DNA of 59,745 nt, taken from positions 1 to 59,745 of the forward strand of contig JAGBNK010000033.1 of the NCBI GenBank assembly GCA_017634455.1. The letters run 5' to 3'. A model generated the notes under the pieces. It searched no databases. It worked only from the letters and a program-made list of their open reading frames with translations, and was not told where the DNA came from. Position 1 is the first letter of the stretch, and each line of letters starts with the position of its first letter. This DNA is from Lachnospiraceae bacterium (GTDB lineage Bacteria > Bacillota > Clostridia > Lachnospirales > Lachnospiraceae). This document shows positions 1-8,879 of this stretch, piece after piece. The translations under genes and the position numbers were made by a program.

Positions 1-79
1 AGAATTGGACTCTTTAATTGGAGTTATTTCGCTTCTGCTTCTTTTAGAAAAAAATAGAAGCATATTAGAAGCGATGACC

Positions 80-122
80 AAAAAAAGACCTGAAACCGTG
101 TTATTTCACACGGCCTCAGGCC
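80..122 (-). terminator. Intrinsic terminator after guaA
   Basis: Read on the minus strand, CCTGAGGCCGTGT and ACACGGTTTCAGG form a stem of about 12 bp around a short AT loop, followed directly by a run of seven T. It lies 47 bases past the guaA stop codon and closes that transcript. Confidence 0.85.
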
Positions 123-168
123 TTGAAAATACTGGATTTTTGAAGCTAACCTCTAAGCCACTTACAGG

Positions 169-1713
169 TCACTCAAACTCCACTGTTCCAGGCGGTTTAC
201 TTGTTAAATCATAGAATACTCTGTTTACGCCTTTCACTTCATTTATAATACGACTCATAACTTTCTGCAGAACCTCAAATGGAATTTCTGAAGCCTCTGC
301 TGTCATGAAGTCTACTGTCTCAACTGCACGAAGAGCTACAGCGTAATCATAAGTTCTCTCGTCACCCATTACACCTACAGAACGCATATTTGTAAGAGCT
401 GCGAAATACTGATCTGGCAATTTATCTAATCCAGCATTTGCCAATTCTTCTCTGTAAATGAAATCAGCATCCTGTACAATCTGAACCTTCTCAGCTGTAA
501 CTTCACCGATAATTCTGATTCCAAGACCTGGTCCTGGGAATGGCTGTCTGTATACCAGATATTCTGGAAGTCCAAGCTCCAATCCAGCCTTTCTAACTTC
601 ATCCTTAAACAGATTACGAAGCGGCTCAATAATCTCCTTGAAGTCTACATAGTCAGGAAGTCCTCCTACATTATGATGAGACTTAATAACTACAGATTCT
701 CCGCCAAGTCCTGATTCAACAACATCAGGATAGATAGTTCCTTGTGCCAGGAAATCTACCTGACCAATCTTCTTAGCCTCTTCCTCGAACACACGAATGA
801 ACTCTTCGCCAATAATCTTTCTCTTAGCCTCTGGCTCTTCCACTCCAGCCAGCTTAGCATAGTATCTATCAGCTGCATTTACCCTAACAAAGTTAATATC
901 GAAATTACCATTAGGTCCGAATACGCTCTCAACCTCATCACCTTCGTTTTTACGAAGAAGGCCATGATCTACAAATACGCAAGTAAGCTGCTTGCCAATA
1001 GCCTTGGCCAAAAGTGCTGCCAGCACAGATGAATCAACTCCACCTGACAGAGCAAGTAGCACCTTGCCATCTCCTACTTTATCACGAATCTCATTAATAG
1101 AATTCTCCACAAATGAATCCATCTTCCAAGAACCAGCACAACCACAAACTCCACGGACGAAATTGTGAATCATCTTAGTTCCTTCTACTGTATGCAATAC
1201 TTCTGGATGGAACTGAATAGCATACAACTTCTTCTCAGCACATTCTGCTGCAGCAACAGGACAATCAGCAGTGTGAGCTACAATTCTAAATCCAGGCGCA
1301 ACCTGTGAAATATAATCGAAATGGCTCATCCAACATATTGTTGCAGCTGCCACATTTCCAAATAAAGCCGAATCATTTTTCACAAATACTTCAGTTTTAC
1401 CATATTCTCTAACAGGAGCCTTCTCCACTTTGCCACCCAAGACATGCATCATAAGCTGAGCACCATAGCACAATCCAAGCACAGGAATTCCCAACTCAAA
1501 CAATTCCTTGGTATAAGTAGGAGAATCAGCCTCATAACAACTATTTGGTCCACCTGTCAATATGATTCCCTTTGGATTCATTGCCTTGATGGTCTCAATA
1601 TCTGTCTTGTAAGAATAAATCTCACAATATACATTGCACTCTCTAACTCGACGGGCAACTAATTGGTTATACTGTCCGCCAAAGTCAATAACAATTACTT
1701 TTTCCTGATCCAT
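169..1713 (-). CDS. guaA: GMP synthase (glutamine-hydrolysing)
   Basis: It makes GMP from XMP, ATP and glutamine in cytosolic purine synthesis. The 514-aa protein has the usual two parts. An N-terminal class I glutamine amidotransferase starts DFGGQYNQ and carries the nucleophile Cys82 in GLCYGAQ. An ATP-pyrophosphatase domain follows with the PP-loop LSGGVDSSV, and the dimerisation domain ends GTVEFE, as is normal for GuaA. An in-frame ATG exists 12 bases upstream, but GGAGG at 1717-1721 sits correctly for the ATG at 1711-1713. It appears to be transcribed alone, with a consensus-like promoter upstream and a hairpin terminator downstream. The guaA 3' end is a known integration hotspot in other bacteria, but no duplicated end is visible in the 168 bases available. 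Confidence 0.97.
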   Translation of the reverse strand: MDQEKVIVIDFGGQYNQLVARRVRECNVYCEIYSYKTDIETIKAMNPKGIILTGGPNSCYEADSPTYTKELFELGIPVLGLCYGAQLMMHVLGGKVEKAPVREYGKTEVFVKNDSALFGNVAAATICWMSHFDYISQVAPGFRIVAHTADCPVAAAECAEKKLYAIQFHPEVLHTVEGTKMIHNFVRGVCGCAGSWKMDSFVENSINEIRDKVGDGKVLLALSGGVDSSVLAALLAKAIGKQLTCVFVDHGLLRKNEGDEVESVFGPNGNFDINFVRVNAADRYYAKLAGVEEPEAKRKIIGEEFIRVFEEEAKKIGQVDFLAQGTIYPDVVESGLGGESVVIKSHHNVGGLPDYVDFKEIIEPLRNLFKDEVRKAGLELGLPEYLVYRQPFPGPGLGIRIIGEVTAEKVQIVQDADFIYREELANAGLDKLPDQYFAALTNMRSVGVMGDERTYDYAVALRAVETVDFMTAEASEIPFEVLQKVMSRIINEVKGVNRVFYDLTSKPPGTVEFE

Positions 1714-1799
1714 TCCATCCTCCACATTTTTCTAACAGATATTCATCATAATTATGCAGATGAATTCTGCAAAATATTTATCATACAAACAACAAATTC

Positions 1800-1828
1800 A
1801 TTATATTAGAGCCCAGATAAAATCACAA
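1800..1828 (-). promoter_or_regulatory. Candidate sigma-A promoter for guaA
   Basis: On the minus strand TTGTGA (1823-1828) is followed after 17 bases by a perfect TATAAT (1800-1805), about 87 bases upstream of the guaA start. I looked for a purine riboswitch in the leader and found none. The rest of 1829-2020 shows no gene. Confidence 0.5.
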
Positions 1829-2020
1829 GATACAAAGGGGCAATTTTACAGGTATTTCTTCGGCTTTTCAGGGTAATATTTCCCAAAAAAATGACGATAA
1901 ATTAGATGTAAGTATATTTATGTAATTGTCAAATAATTGCAAAATGTTTTTCAAGCCACTTGCGTCATGCAAGAATTCAGGCACAAAAATCTTTTTAATA
2001 ATATAAGCAGGTGATTATAA

Positions 2021-2521
2021 ATGAGTTTATTTAGCGTAGCCAACACATACAATTTAAGAACGAATTACGGTACTTATCACGCCTACTCAACAGCCAAAGG
2101 TCGCGAGAATGAATCCTCTGTTTCCAAGTTAAATTATGTAGACTCCATCGCACTACGCCGTGCAGTCAGACGTCTGGCAGACTTTGATTTTGAAGAAGAA
2201 GAAACTTCTGACATTGAATCAAGAGTCCGTGCCTTTGTAGATACATACAACTATACCACTGAATCTATGGGTAAATCTGACGATAAAAACATATATAAAA
2301 TCGGCAAAGAAATGAAGAAACTCGCCGAAGAGTATTCTTCTGACTTGGAAAATGTAGGTATAACCTTCGATTCAAATGGTTATATGAAAATGAGTTCAAC
2401 TGCTGCCAAGACCATCAAACCTGCCAAGATGGAGAAAATGTTTGGCAAAGACAGCGAGTTCATGAGCAAACTGGATAAACTATCAAAACGAATCAATTCT
2501 CATGTGAACCTATATATTTGA
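2021..2521 (+). CDS. FliD C-terminal-like protein of unknown role
   Basis: The 166-aa product has no signal peptide or membrane segment. Its second half follows the pattern of the flagellar cap protein FliD C-terminal domain: FVDTYN, then a helix, then GITFDSNGYMKMSS, then a helix ending in a coiled segment. This likeness is from pattern memory. The N-terminal 45 residues are Ser/Tyr/Asn-rich. AGCAGGTG precedes the ATG at a normal distance. It is the only plus-strand gene in the first 18 kb, and its last 29 bases overlap the convergent sortase gene. No flagellar gene is nearby. It may be a small surface- or flagellum-associated protein, or an unrelated protein with similar helices. Confidence 0.6.
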   Translation: MSLFSVANTYNLRTNYGTYHAYSTAKGRENESSVSKLNYVDSIALRRAVRRLADFDFEEEETSDIESRVRAFVDTYNYTTESMGKSDDKNIYKIGKEMKKLAEEYSSDLENVGITFDSNGYMKMSSTAAKTIKPAKMEKMFGKDSEFMSKLDKLSKRINSHVNLYI

Positions 2522-3329
2522 TCACCTCATTTATTTGCTTATGCAGATTCAATTTATTAACCTCATCATCGGTTAATTTCTTAGCAAATACATACAGTCT
2601 CTCATTAGGACTATTTGCCATACATGTTGATAGTCCTATTATTTTGTCTTCATTTAAATTTATCTCTATAGAATCGTCATAATTCTCACTTTGATTTTTC
2701 ACTTCTTCCATAAATGATGACATATCTTTTTCATTTTCGAAGTCATTATAATAATCCAAAATCAACTTATCATCAAATACGGCACAGGAGAAAACCTTAT
2801 AAACCATATTTTGCTTTTCGCCGCAAATATATACATAAGGATTCTGCTGAAAAAACTCCTGTTCTCTATATTGATGCAGATTGGCAAACATGGTGCCATT
2901 TTTCATATTATGACCATAAATAATAGTCACAGGATCCGTAAAATCTTTTGAATTACGCAATTGCGTATAAATGCATCCCGGATACCCGGAGCTGCCATCT
3001 AAATTTGTATTTAAATAATAATCTGTATCTTGTCCCGGCGGACTTTGTAAGACAGGATAATTTATATTAGTATTTGGCACAAAAATCCACGCGTATATAT
3101 CAGCATTTATCTCATGTAATGATTCAAAATTCATGTATACTTCTGCTTCTTCTCCTGAACCTTTCTCAGTAACAGCTTCCTGTGCCAATTTATCAACCTT
3201 TTCCTGGGCACGCTTCTTCTGTATATCATCATTAATAATGACAACTAAACTCGCTATTGCAATGACCACACAAATTGCCATACATATCTTTGAGCCTATT
3301 AACTTCCTGATTTTATTCAATAAATTCAT
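2493..3329 (-). CDS. Class B sortase
   Basis: A membrane-anchored transpeptidase that joins sorted proteins to the cell wall. The 278-aa protein has an N-terminal membrane segment (about residues 14-33), a linker, then the SrtB-type barrel starting near NADIYAWIFVPNTNINYPVLQ. The catalytic triad is visible as His140 in IIYGHNMKNGTMF, Cys236 in LSTCMANS and Arg244 in NERLYVFAK. I place the start at 3327-3329, behind AGGAGA. A longer reading to 3371 lacks a ribosome site. The gene lies 87 bases downstream of the probable substrate gene and is likely cotranscribed with it. Its 3' end overlaps the convergent gene at 2521. The length is slightly above typical SrtB because of a C-terminal tail of about 25 residues. 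Confidence 0.9.
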   Translation of the reverse strand: MNLLNKIRKLIGSKICMAICVVIAIASLVVIINDDIQKKRAQEKVDKLAQEAVTEKGSGEEAEVYMNFESLHEINADIYAWIFVPNTNINYPVLQSPPGQDTDYYLNTNLDGSSGYPGCIYTQLRNSKDFTDPVTIIYGHNMKNGTMFANLHQYREQEFFQQNPYVYICGEKQNMVYKVFSCAVFDDKLILDYYNDFENEKDMSSFMEEVKNQSENYDDSIEINLNEDKIIGLSTCMANSPNERLYVFAKKLTDDEVNKLNLHKQINEVIKYIGSHEN

Positions 3330-3416
3330 ATTATTAATTCTCCTACTAAAATGCCGGCACATCGACAACAACGTTCATCAAATGCACCGGCACCAACAAT
3401 CAAATCATTTTAAATA

Positions 3417-5156
3417 TTATTTGTATTCTCTGCGTCTTGAATCTGCTCCCAAAGCAAATACAATCACTGCTCCCGCTAACAACAATAACAATTTATCTGA
3501 TGAATCCCCAGTCTTTGGAGCTGTTGCTGTCTTCACTGCAGAAATTGGAGTATCTGCATATGCAAATGCCATAACACAAAGTTTATTAGTATCAATTGTG
3601 TATGTCTCATCCACTGAATCCAAATCATCAAGAGCATCCACACTTAAGACTCCATTTTTCTCCTCATGAGTTCTAATTAACTTGATATTCTTGGATACAC
3701 TTAATACCTGTTTAGGAACCGATAATGTAATACCCACACTATTTGTTCCAAAATCATCAATCTTCTGTCTTGCTTCAGCATTCTTTGCAATATACAAATC
3801 CACATCAATAAAATATATCTGAGAGCCATCTCCTAATGATGCCTTTGCCTTTTCTACAACATCATTCTTTAAAGATTTATCTAAAGCATTTTCATCAGTT
3901 GCTGATATTTCCAAAGTCAAGGAAATATTATCATTTCCCGTTAACACATCTACTAATTCCTGACCTGTCAGAGCTGACAATGCAAGATTAGTAATGTTCA
4001 CGCTACCGCTTACCTTATTTGCATCTTTATTATCTACCGCAACTTTCAAATCACCTATCTGAGTTGCAGCCATAACAAGATCATTTTTCTCTACTATACT
4101 ATTAGATGCCAAAATATCTATCACTTCGTTTACTGTCTTGTCGCTTCTATCTGCCACTGAATCCGGCTGGACAACGGTTGCAGCATTATTAATCTTCAAC
4201 TGCTCTGCTGTAACTGAACCATCTCTTCCTGATACCATAGCTGCTTCAACAGGAGCAACAGCTGATGTCAAATCTACTTTTATTTCAGCAGTTGTGTCTC
4301 CAAATTTAATTACAATTGTATCATCACCGTTTTGTGTATCAATAGTATTATCTGTAAACTCGTAATCATGTACTTCATATTCTTTTCCATCTACAGTAAC
4401 TAAAACAGTAACATCATCCTTGGTAGCTTCAAGTAACCCAGACTGTACCTTTTCAACTGCCTGAGAATTCAATGTTGCTGACAAATCGCTTGTTGTAATC
4501 TGTGCAGTTTTGTAAGTGAATACTTTTCCACTCAAGCCCTGTACTCCGCCTCCATCGCAGAAATAGAAGCTTCCTCCATTACATAAAGCACCCTTTTCGC
4601 ATCCATCAAAACCTTCTCCTCTTTCAACAACATCCACATATGCAGATACAGTCATTTGTACATTTTCAAGTTTCTGCAAAGATGCAATTTGATCTTTATA
4701 GCGTTGGCACTCAGATTCATATACTTCCTCTGGTGTTTTATTTCCATATCTCTGAGTATACCACTCAGAATCTTGTTCATAATACGACTGAAACATATGA
4801 ATGTAAGAATCTTTATCTTCCTCCAGCCACTGTAACTGTCTATTATAATCTTCAATTTGCCTAGTTATATCAAAACTTTCAACCATATCCTTCGCCGAGT
4901 TCTCTTCAGAAGTAGCCTTAACTGTTCCTGTTCCACTTGGAAGGCCCAACAGGCATGTATTTACATCAACATTTACACCTGCTGAATCAGCCAAAAACAT
5001 ATATGTCTCTCCCGGCACAAATGATTCTACTGTTCCAAATCCATAATAAACTGTTGTTGTTTCTTGTGCCTGCACCTTCCCTGCTGGCACCAATGCTGTA
5101 ATAACTAATGTCAATGCCATTACAGATGTCATAATAATTGATAATAATTTTTTCAT
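3417..5156 (-). CDS. Sortase-anchored surface protein with an APKTG sorting signal
   Basis: The 579-aa precursor has a Sec signal peptide (residues 1-30, ending VQAQ). The C-terminus is a sorting signal: APKTG at 546-550, a hydrophobic stretch LLLLLAGAVIVFAL, then SRRREYK. The middle alternates acidic, Thr/Val-rich beta-type segments. Residues 125-165 form a charged coiled segment, and a Cys/Gly-rich patch lies near 205-225 (EGFDGCEKGALCNGGSFYFC). No catalytic domain is recognisable. Clostridial class B sortases are reported to accept PxTG-type signals, and the sortase gene follows directly, so the two probably form a dedicated pair. AAGGAGA precedes the ATG. The function is unknown, and adhesion or a surface scaffold is a guess. 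Confidence 0.8.
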   Translation of the reverse strand: MKKLLSIIMTSVMALTLVITALVPAGKVQAQETTTVYYGFGTVESFVPGETYMFLADSAGVNVDVNTCLLGLPSGTGTVKATSEENSAKDMVESFDITRQIEDYNRQLQWLEEDKDSYIHMFQSYYEQDSEWYTQRYGNKTPEEVYESECQRYKDQIASLQKLENVQMTVSAYVDVVERGEGFDGCEKGALCNGGSFYFCDGGGVQGLSGKVFTYKTAQITTSDLSATLNSQAVEKVQSGLLEATKDDVTVLVTVDGKEYEVHDYEFTDNTIDTQNGDDTIVIKFGDTTAEIKVDLTSAVAPVEAAMVSGRDGSVTAEQLKINNAATVVQPDSVADRSDKTVNEVIDILASNSIVEKNDLVMAATQIGDLKVAVDNKDANKVSGSVNITNLALSALTGQELVDVLTGNDNISLTLEISATDENALDKSLKNDVVEKAKASLGDGSQIYFIDVDLYIAKNAEARQKIDDFGTNSVGITLSVPKQVLSVSKNIKLIRTHEEKNGVLSVDALDDLDSVDETYTIDTNKLCVMAFAYADTPISAVKTATAPKTGDSSDKLLLLLAGAVIVFALGADSRRREYK

Positions 5157-5203
5157 AATTCTTCTCCTTCCATTTGTTGTTCTGCCTCAAAAAGAATGAA
5201 AAC

Positions 5204-5212
5204 ATTATATCA
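5204..5212 (-). promoter_or_regulatory. Extended -10 promoter for the surface protein and sortase
   Basis: On the minus strand this reads TGATATAAT, an extended -10 (TGnTATAAT), 48 bases before the surface-protein ATG. The -35 region is poor, which is usual for this promoter class. Confidence 0.4.
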
Positions 5213-5242
5213 ACCAAACTATGACAAAATTAAGACAGTGTT

Positions 5243-5758
5243 TTATTTATCATTTAATTTTTTACTATACGCTGTAATCATAGCATCTACTGTTTCCGCT
5301 ACAGTCAAACCATCCAATTCAATTGTAACATCAGCATATTTCTCATATAGCTTACATCTCTCATCATATATATCTCTCAAGGTCTGTCCCTCTTTATGAA
5401 CCACACCTCTTTCATCTAGGTCGCCAAGTCTTTTATCAAGATGATCAAAGCCAATTTTCAGATAACATATTGTACCAATCTCCGCGAAATGCTTCATAGC
5501 ATTTCCACCGTACACAGCACTGCCGCCTGTGGCAACCACAGTATTGGTTACTTCGATTTCAGAATTAATTCTATCCTCAATCTCATTGAAACCATCAACA
5601 CCAGATTCTGCAATTATATCCTTGAGGCGCTTCCCCATTTTCTTCTGAATCACCAAATCCGAATCCAGAAAATCATAATTCAAAACCTTGGCCAATATAA
5701 CTCCTGATGTACTCTTTCCTACTCCCGGCATTCCTATCAATATTATGTTGTTCTTCAT
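5243..5758 (-). CDS. Divergent shikimate-kinase-like P-loop kinase
   Basis: The 171-aa protein has the size and fold signature of shikimate kinase. Walker A is GMPGVGKST (9-17), Asp32/Asp34 lie in FLDSDLVI, there is an ATGG motif near 77-79, and a lid-like region contains DERGVVHKEGQTLRDIYDERCKLYEKYADV. Two substrate-site features differ from the family. The conserved FRxxE reads FNEIE, so position 58 is Asn instead of the shikimate-binding Arg. The GGG motif reads GGS. It may therefore be a weak shikimate kinase or a relative with another substrate. No other aromatic-pathway gene is nearby. A TATGGG ribosome-site region precedes the ATG. Confidence 0.7.
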   Translation of the reverse strand: MKNNIILIGMPGVGKSTSGVILAKVLNYDFLDSDLVIQKKMGKRLKDIIAESGVDGFNEIEDRINSEIEVTNTVVATGGSAVYGGNAMKHFAEIGTICYLKIGFDHLDKRLGDLDERGVVHKEGQTLRDIYDERCKLYEKYADVTIELDGLTVAETVDAMITAYSKKLNDK

Positions 5759-5862
5759 CCCATACTTCTCTTTCTAATATTTATTTAACCCTTTTATCTC
5801 ATACTCCAAATTCATATATCGCTATATACAATATTAACAACCCATCAGTGCTCTGATACTGA

Positions 5863-5908
5863 TATAAAAATATATCGGACAACATCATAAATGTCATCCG
5901 ATATATAA
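5863..5908 (-). terminator. Intrinsic terminator after upp
   Basis: On the minus strand ATATATCGGA and TCCGATATAT pair around an inner ACAT/ATGT stem, followed by TTTTTAT. It lies 19 bases past the upp stop. Confidence 0.7.
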
Positions 5909-5926
5909 ATATTTATCATATTATAA

Positions 5927-6574
5927 TTACTTTGTACCGAAGATTCTGTCTCCTGCATCTCCAAGTCCTGGGCAGATATATGCATTCTCATTTAACTCAC
6001 GATCAAGTGAACCAACATAAATCTGAATATCAGGATGTGCTTCATGCAACTTCTTCAATCCTTCTGGTGCAGCAATAATGCACATGAATTTAATCTTCTT
6101 ACCGCCGTGCTCCTTGATCATAGATACTGCATCTACTCCAGAACCACCTGTAGCAAGCATAGGATCAACTACTACAATCTGACGGAGCTCGATTGGCTCA
6201 GGCAATTTGCAATAATACTCATGAGGCTCATGTGTATCAGGATCTCTATATAAACCAATATGTCCAACCTTAGCAGTAGGAACCAAATTCAAAATTCCAC
6301 TAACCATACCAAGACCTGCACGAAGAATTGGAACAACAGCCATCTTCTTTCCTGCAATAACTGGCTGCATGCTTGTCTCGATTGGAGTCTCAACTTCAAT
6401 ATCCTCTGTAGGAAGATCGCGAAGTGCTTCATATCCCATAAGCATAGCAATCTCTTCTACCAAAGTTCTGAACTCATTTGTACCAGTACTCTTATCACGA
6501 AGCTTTGTAATCTTGTGCTTGATAAGGGGATGGTCAATTATTGTTACATTTTCAACATCTTTAAAATTTTCCAT
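5927..6574 (-). CDS. upp: Uracil phosphoribosyltransferase
   Basis: It salvages uracil by making UMP from uracil and PRPP in the cytosol. The 215-aa sequence is full length. Family hallmarks are [13 protein letters not shown] near the start, the PRPP-binding loop [15 protein letters not shown], and the C-terminal uracil-binding stretch [17 protein letters not shown]. The ATG at 6574 follows AGGAGTAAAT. It stands alone, with a hairpin terminator downstream and 93 bases upstream to the SPFH gene. Confidence 0.97.
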   Translation of the reverse strand: MENFKDVENVTIIDHPLIKHKITKLRDKSTGTNEFRTLVEEIAMLMGYEALRDLPTEDIEVETPIETSMQPVIAGKKMAVVPILRAGLGMVSGILNLVPTAKVGHIGLYRDPDTHEPHEYYCKLPEPIELRQIVVVDPMLATGGSGVDAVSMIKEHGGKKIKFMCIIAAPEGLKKLHEAHPDIQIYVGSLDRELNENAYICPGLGDAGDRIFGTK

Positions 6575-6667
6575 TAATATTTACTCCTAATATATAAAAT
6601 AACCTCTTAATATTATATACATCTCGCAAAATAATTCTATAAGAAATATCACAATAATAAGAATTAT

Positions 6668-7576
6668 TTATAAGCTTTCCTTAACACCTTCTACAAATCC
6701 AGCTACGCTTTGGATGTCTGAAGGAATAATAATCTTGGTAGCCTGTCCCTTTGAAGCTGTCTCCAATGCATTGAGAGAACGAAGCTTTACAATCTGATCT
6801 GTGCTCATACCAGCTTCCTTCAGCTTAGCAATACCTTCTGCCTCAGCCTGCTTCATCATAACAACACCATTTGCCTCAGCTTCTTTATGAAGTCTAATTG
6901 ACTCAGCATGAGCCTCAGCTTCCTTAACAGTAGCAACATAAGCAGCCTCTGCACGAAGTACAGCTGACTCCTTCTCACCTTCTGCCTTGAGGACTGCAGA
7001 CTTCTTCTCACCTTCTGCAATCAAGATCTGCTCACGTCTCTCACGCTCAGCCTTCATCTGCTTCTCCATTGATTCCTGAATAGCCTTTGGTGGCATGATG
7101 TTCTTCAATTCAACACGGTTAATCTTAATTCCCCATGGATCTGTTGCCTCATCAATGATTGCACACAACTGGGCGTTTACCTTATCTCTTGATGTAAGAG
7201 TTTCATCGAGTTCCATATCACCGATAATGTTTCTCAATGTTGTAGCAGTCAGGTTTTCGATAGCCATAATTGGATTCTCAACACCATATGCATATGCAGC
7301 TGGATCTACAATCTTGAAATATACAACTGTATCAATCTGCATTGTTACATTATCCTTTGTGATAACCGGCTGTGGTGGAAAATCTGCAACCTGCTCTTTT
7401 AAATTAACATTTACACGAACCTTATCAATAACTGGAATGATAATATTTAAACCAGCTGTAATTGTCTTCTTATATTTACCAAGACGCTCAATTACATATG
7501 CATGCTGCTGTGGCACGATCTTAATGCCTAAAATCAAAATAACAACAAGTACAATTAAGAAAATAATAACTCCCAT
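6668..7576 (-). CDS. SPFH/band 7 membrane protein (paraslipin/QmcA type)
   Basis: A 302-aa membrane-associated scaffold-type protein. It has one N-terminal membrane segment (residues 2-18) followed directly by the band 7 domain (IVPQQHAYVIERLGKYKKTITAGLN and onward). A long Ala/Glu/Lys-rich coiled coil (about 165-250) contains the near-repeat LIAEGEKKSAVLKAEGEKES. The C-terminus is the SLNALETASKGQATKIIIPSDIQ motif of the paraslipin group. The family organises membrane microdomains and often works with an NfeD protein, but none is seen here. AGGAGG lies ten bases before the ATG. Confidence 0.9.
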   Translation of the reverse strand: MGVIIFLIVLVVILILGIKIVPQQHAYVIERLGKYKKTITAGLNIIIPVIDKVRVNVNLKEQVADFPPQPVITKDNVTMQIDTVVYFKIVDPAAYAYGVENPIMAIENLTATTLRNIIGDMELDETLTSRDKVNAQLCAIIDEATDPWGIKINRVELKNIMPPKAIQESMEKQMKAERERREQILIAEGEKKSAVLKAEGEKESAVLRAEAAYVATVKEAEAHAESIRLHKEAEANGVVMMKQAEAEGIAKLKEAGMSTDQIVKLRSLNALETASKGQATKIIIPSDIQSVAGFVEGVKESL

Positions 7577-7711
7577 AAAATAACCTCCTAGATGTTTGTT
7601 TACAATTTCTTGTATTTGTTACCTAATAACAATTCTAACATTTATAGAAAGTAAATCAACACCTAAGAGGTTAATATTTTATTTGTTATTTGCTCTCACA
7701 TTTTCCATATT

Positions 7712-8854
7712 TTATGTAAAATAAAATCTCAATACATAAGCCGCCACAGGACCGATATATTTCTCCTTGCTGGCAAGCTGAGAATATACAATTCGATTAT
7801 CTGTAAAATGTGAATCATAGCCGGCACAACACTCAATCATCTTCTGTCTCACGGACTCATCCTCAAACATCATTCCTGCAAGAACTATTCTATTAGGCGC
7901 CATAATAGTCGCCGAATTCACTATAGTTCTGGCAAATAAATCAATGGCCTCGTCAAATTTATCTCTGGTTGCAGCCTTCGAATTAGAATAACATTTACCA
8001 AAGTCTTCCATTTCAAACTTAGCCACCTTCTGAAGAGCCTGATAACTAATCTTGGTTTCCAGGCAGCCTCGTCTGCCACAATTACATTTTGCGCCATCCT
8101 TGTCCACGATAAAATGTCCAAGTTCCGCCGCCTTGCCATGTCGACCTTCATAGATATGCTGATCAATAATCATGGCACATCCTACACCAGGCCCCCACTT
8201 AATAATCATGAGATTCTCGTGGCCTCTGCCCATACCGTATAACTGTTCTGCCATGGCAAATGCTGACACATTGTTTGTAACGCAGATTTCATAATCAAAT
8301 CTCGTTTCAAGGAAGCTCTTCACATCCACTTCCTCTTCCCAGACTCCATATGCACTTCTGGCGATTCCGGCCTTCTCGTCTACGATTCCAGGCACGCCTA
8401 CACTTATGGCAACAACCTTTTTCGCCTTGCGTCCTGCCTCTTTCAAAATATTATCAACCACGTCTGCAATCTGGCCCAGAAATTCTGTTGGCCCAATATG
8501 AATATCAGTAGATAATACCTGATTACATACAACATCACCCTGTATATCACACATTGCCACTGTGGTATCCTCTGTCTCGATATTGACAGAAATAATATAC
8601 GCAGCATCTCTCACCAAATCCAGGTATATCTGACGGCGGCCAGCTTTGCCCTGGGACTCACTGACACCTGTTTCTGTCACCACGCCCTCCTCAAGGAGAT
8701 TGTTGCAAATCATAGTGACTGCCGCTGGAGTCAATCCAATGGCAGCCGCCAAATCCTTGCGGGATGTAGGGCCATTATCATTTAAATATTTCAAAATGGC
8801 AAAACGATTGCTCTTGCGAACCGTCTCCATATTCGAACCTGTTTGCTTTGTCAT
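7712..8854 (-). CDS. ROK-family transcriptional regulator, probable sulfoquinovose-operon regulator
   Basis: The 380-aa protein has an N-terminal winged helix (RKSNRFAILKYLNDNGPTSR, then DLAAAIGLTPAAVTMICNNL). A ROK sugar-kinase-like domain follows, with the zinc motif CNCGRRGCLE near residue 250 and GPGVGCAMI in the ATP/sugar-site region. This architecture is that of NagC/XylR-type repressors, which release DNA on binding a sugar. AGGAGG precedes the ATG. It is the last gene of the six-gene operon starting at 15118, 25 bases after the isomerase. It therefore probably senses sulfoquinovose or an intermediate and controls its own operon. Its ligand is inferred from context only. Confidence 0.85.
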   Translation of the reverse strand: MTKQTGSNMETVRKSNRFAILKYLNDNGPTSRKDLAAAIGLTPAAVTMICNNLLEEGVVTETGVSESQGKAGRRQIYLDLVRDAAYIISVNIETEDTTVAMCDIQGDVVCNQVLSTDIHIGPTEFLGQIADVVDNILKEAGRKAKKVVAISVGVPGIVDEKAGIARSAYGVWEEEVDVKSFLETRFDYEICVTNNVSAFAMAEQLYGMGRGHENLMIIKWGPGVGCAMIIDQHIYEGRHGKAAELGHFIVDKDGAKCNCGRRGCLETKISYQALQKVAKFEMEDFGKCYSNSKAATRDKFDEAIDLFARTIVNSATIMAPNRIVLAGMMFEDESVRQKMIECCAGYDSHFTDNRIVYSQLASKEKYIGPVAAYVLRFYFT

Positions 8855-8879
8855 GAGACCTCCTAATAATTAGAGTTTC

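Noticed and set aside
1-168. Integration scar at the guaA 3' end
   Set aside because: The guaA end is a known insertion site, but no second copy of its last bases is present in the 168 bases available.
1714-2020. Possible purine riboswitch before guaA
   Set aside because: The conserved core sequences and paired loops of the family are absent from the leader.
3133-3669. A plus-strand frame across the sortase and surface-protein genes
   Set aside because: It is antisense to the end of the surface protein and the start of the sortase, both well supported by motifs.
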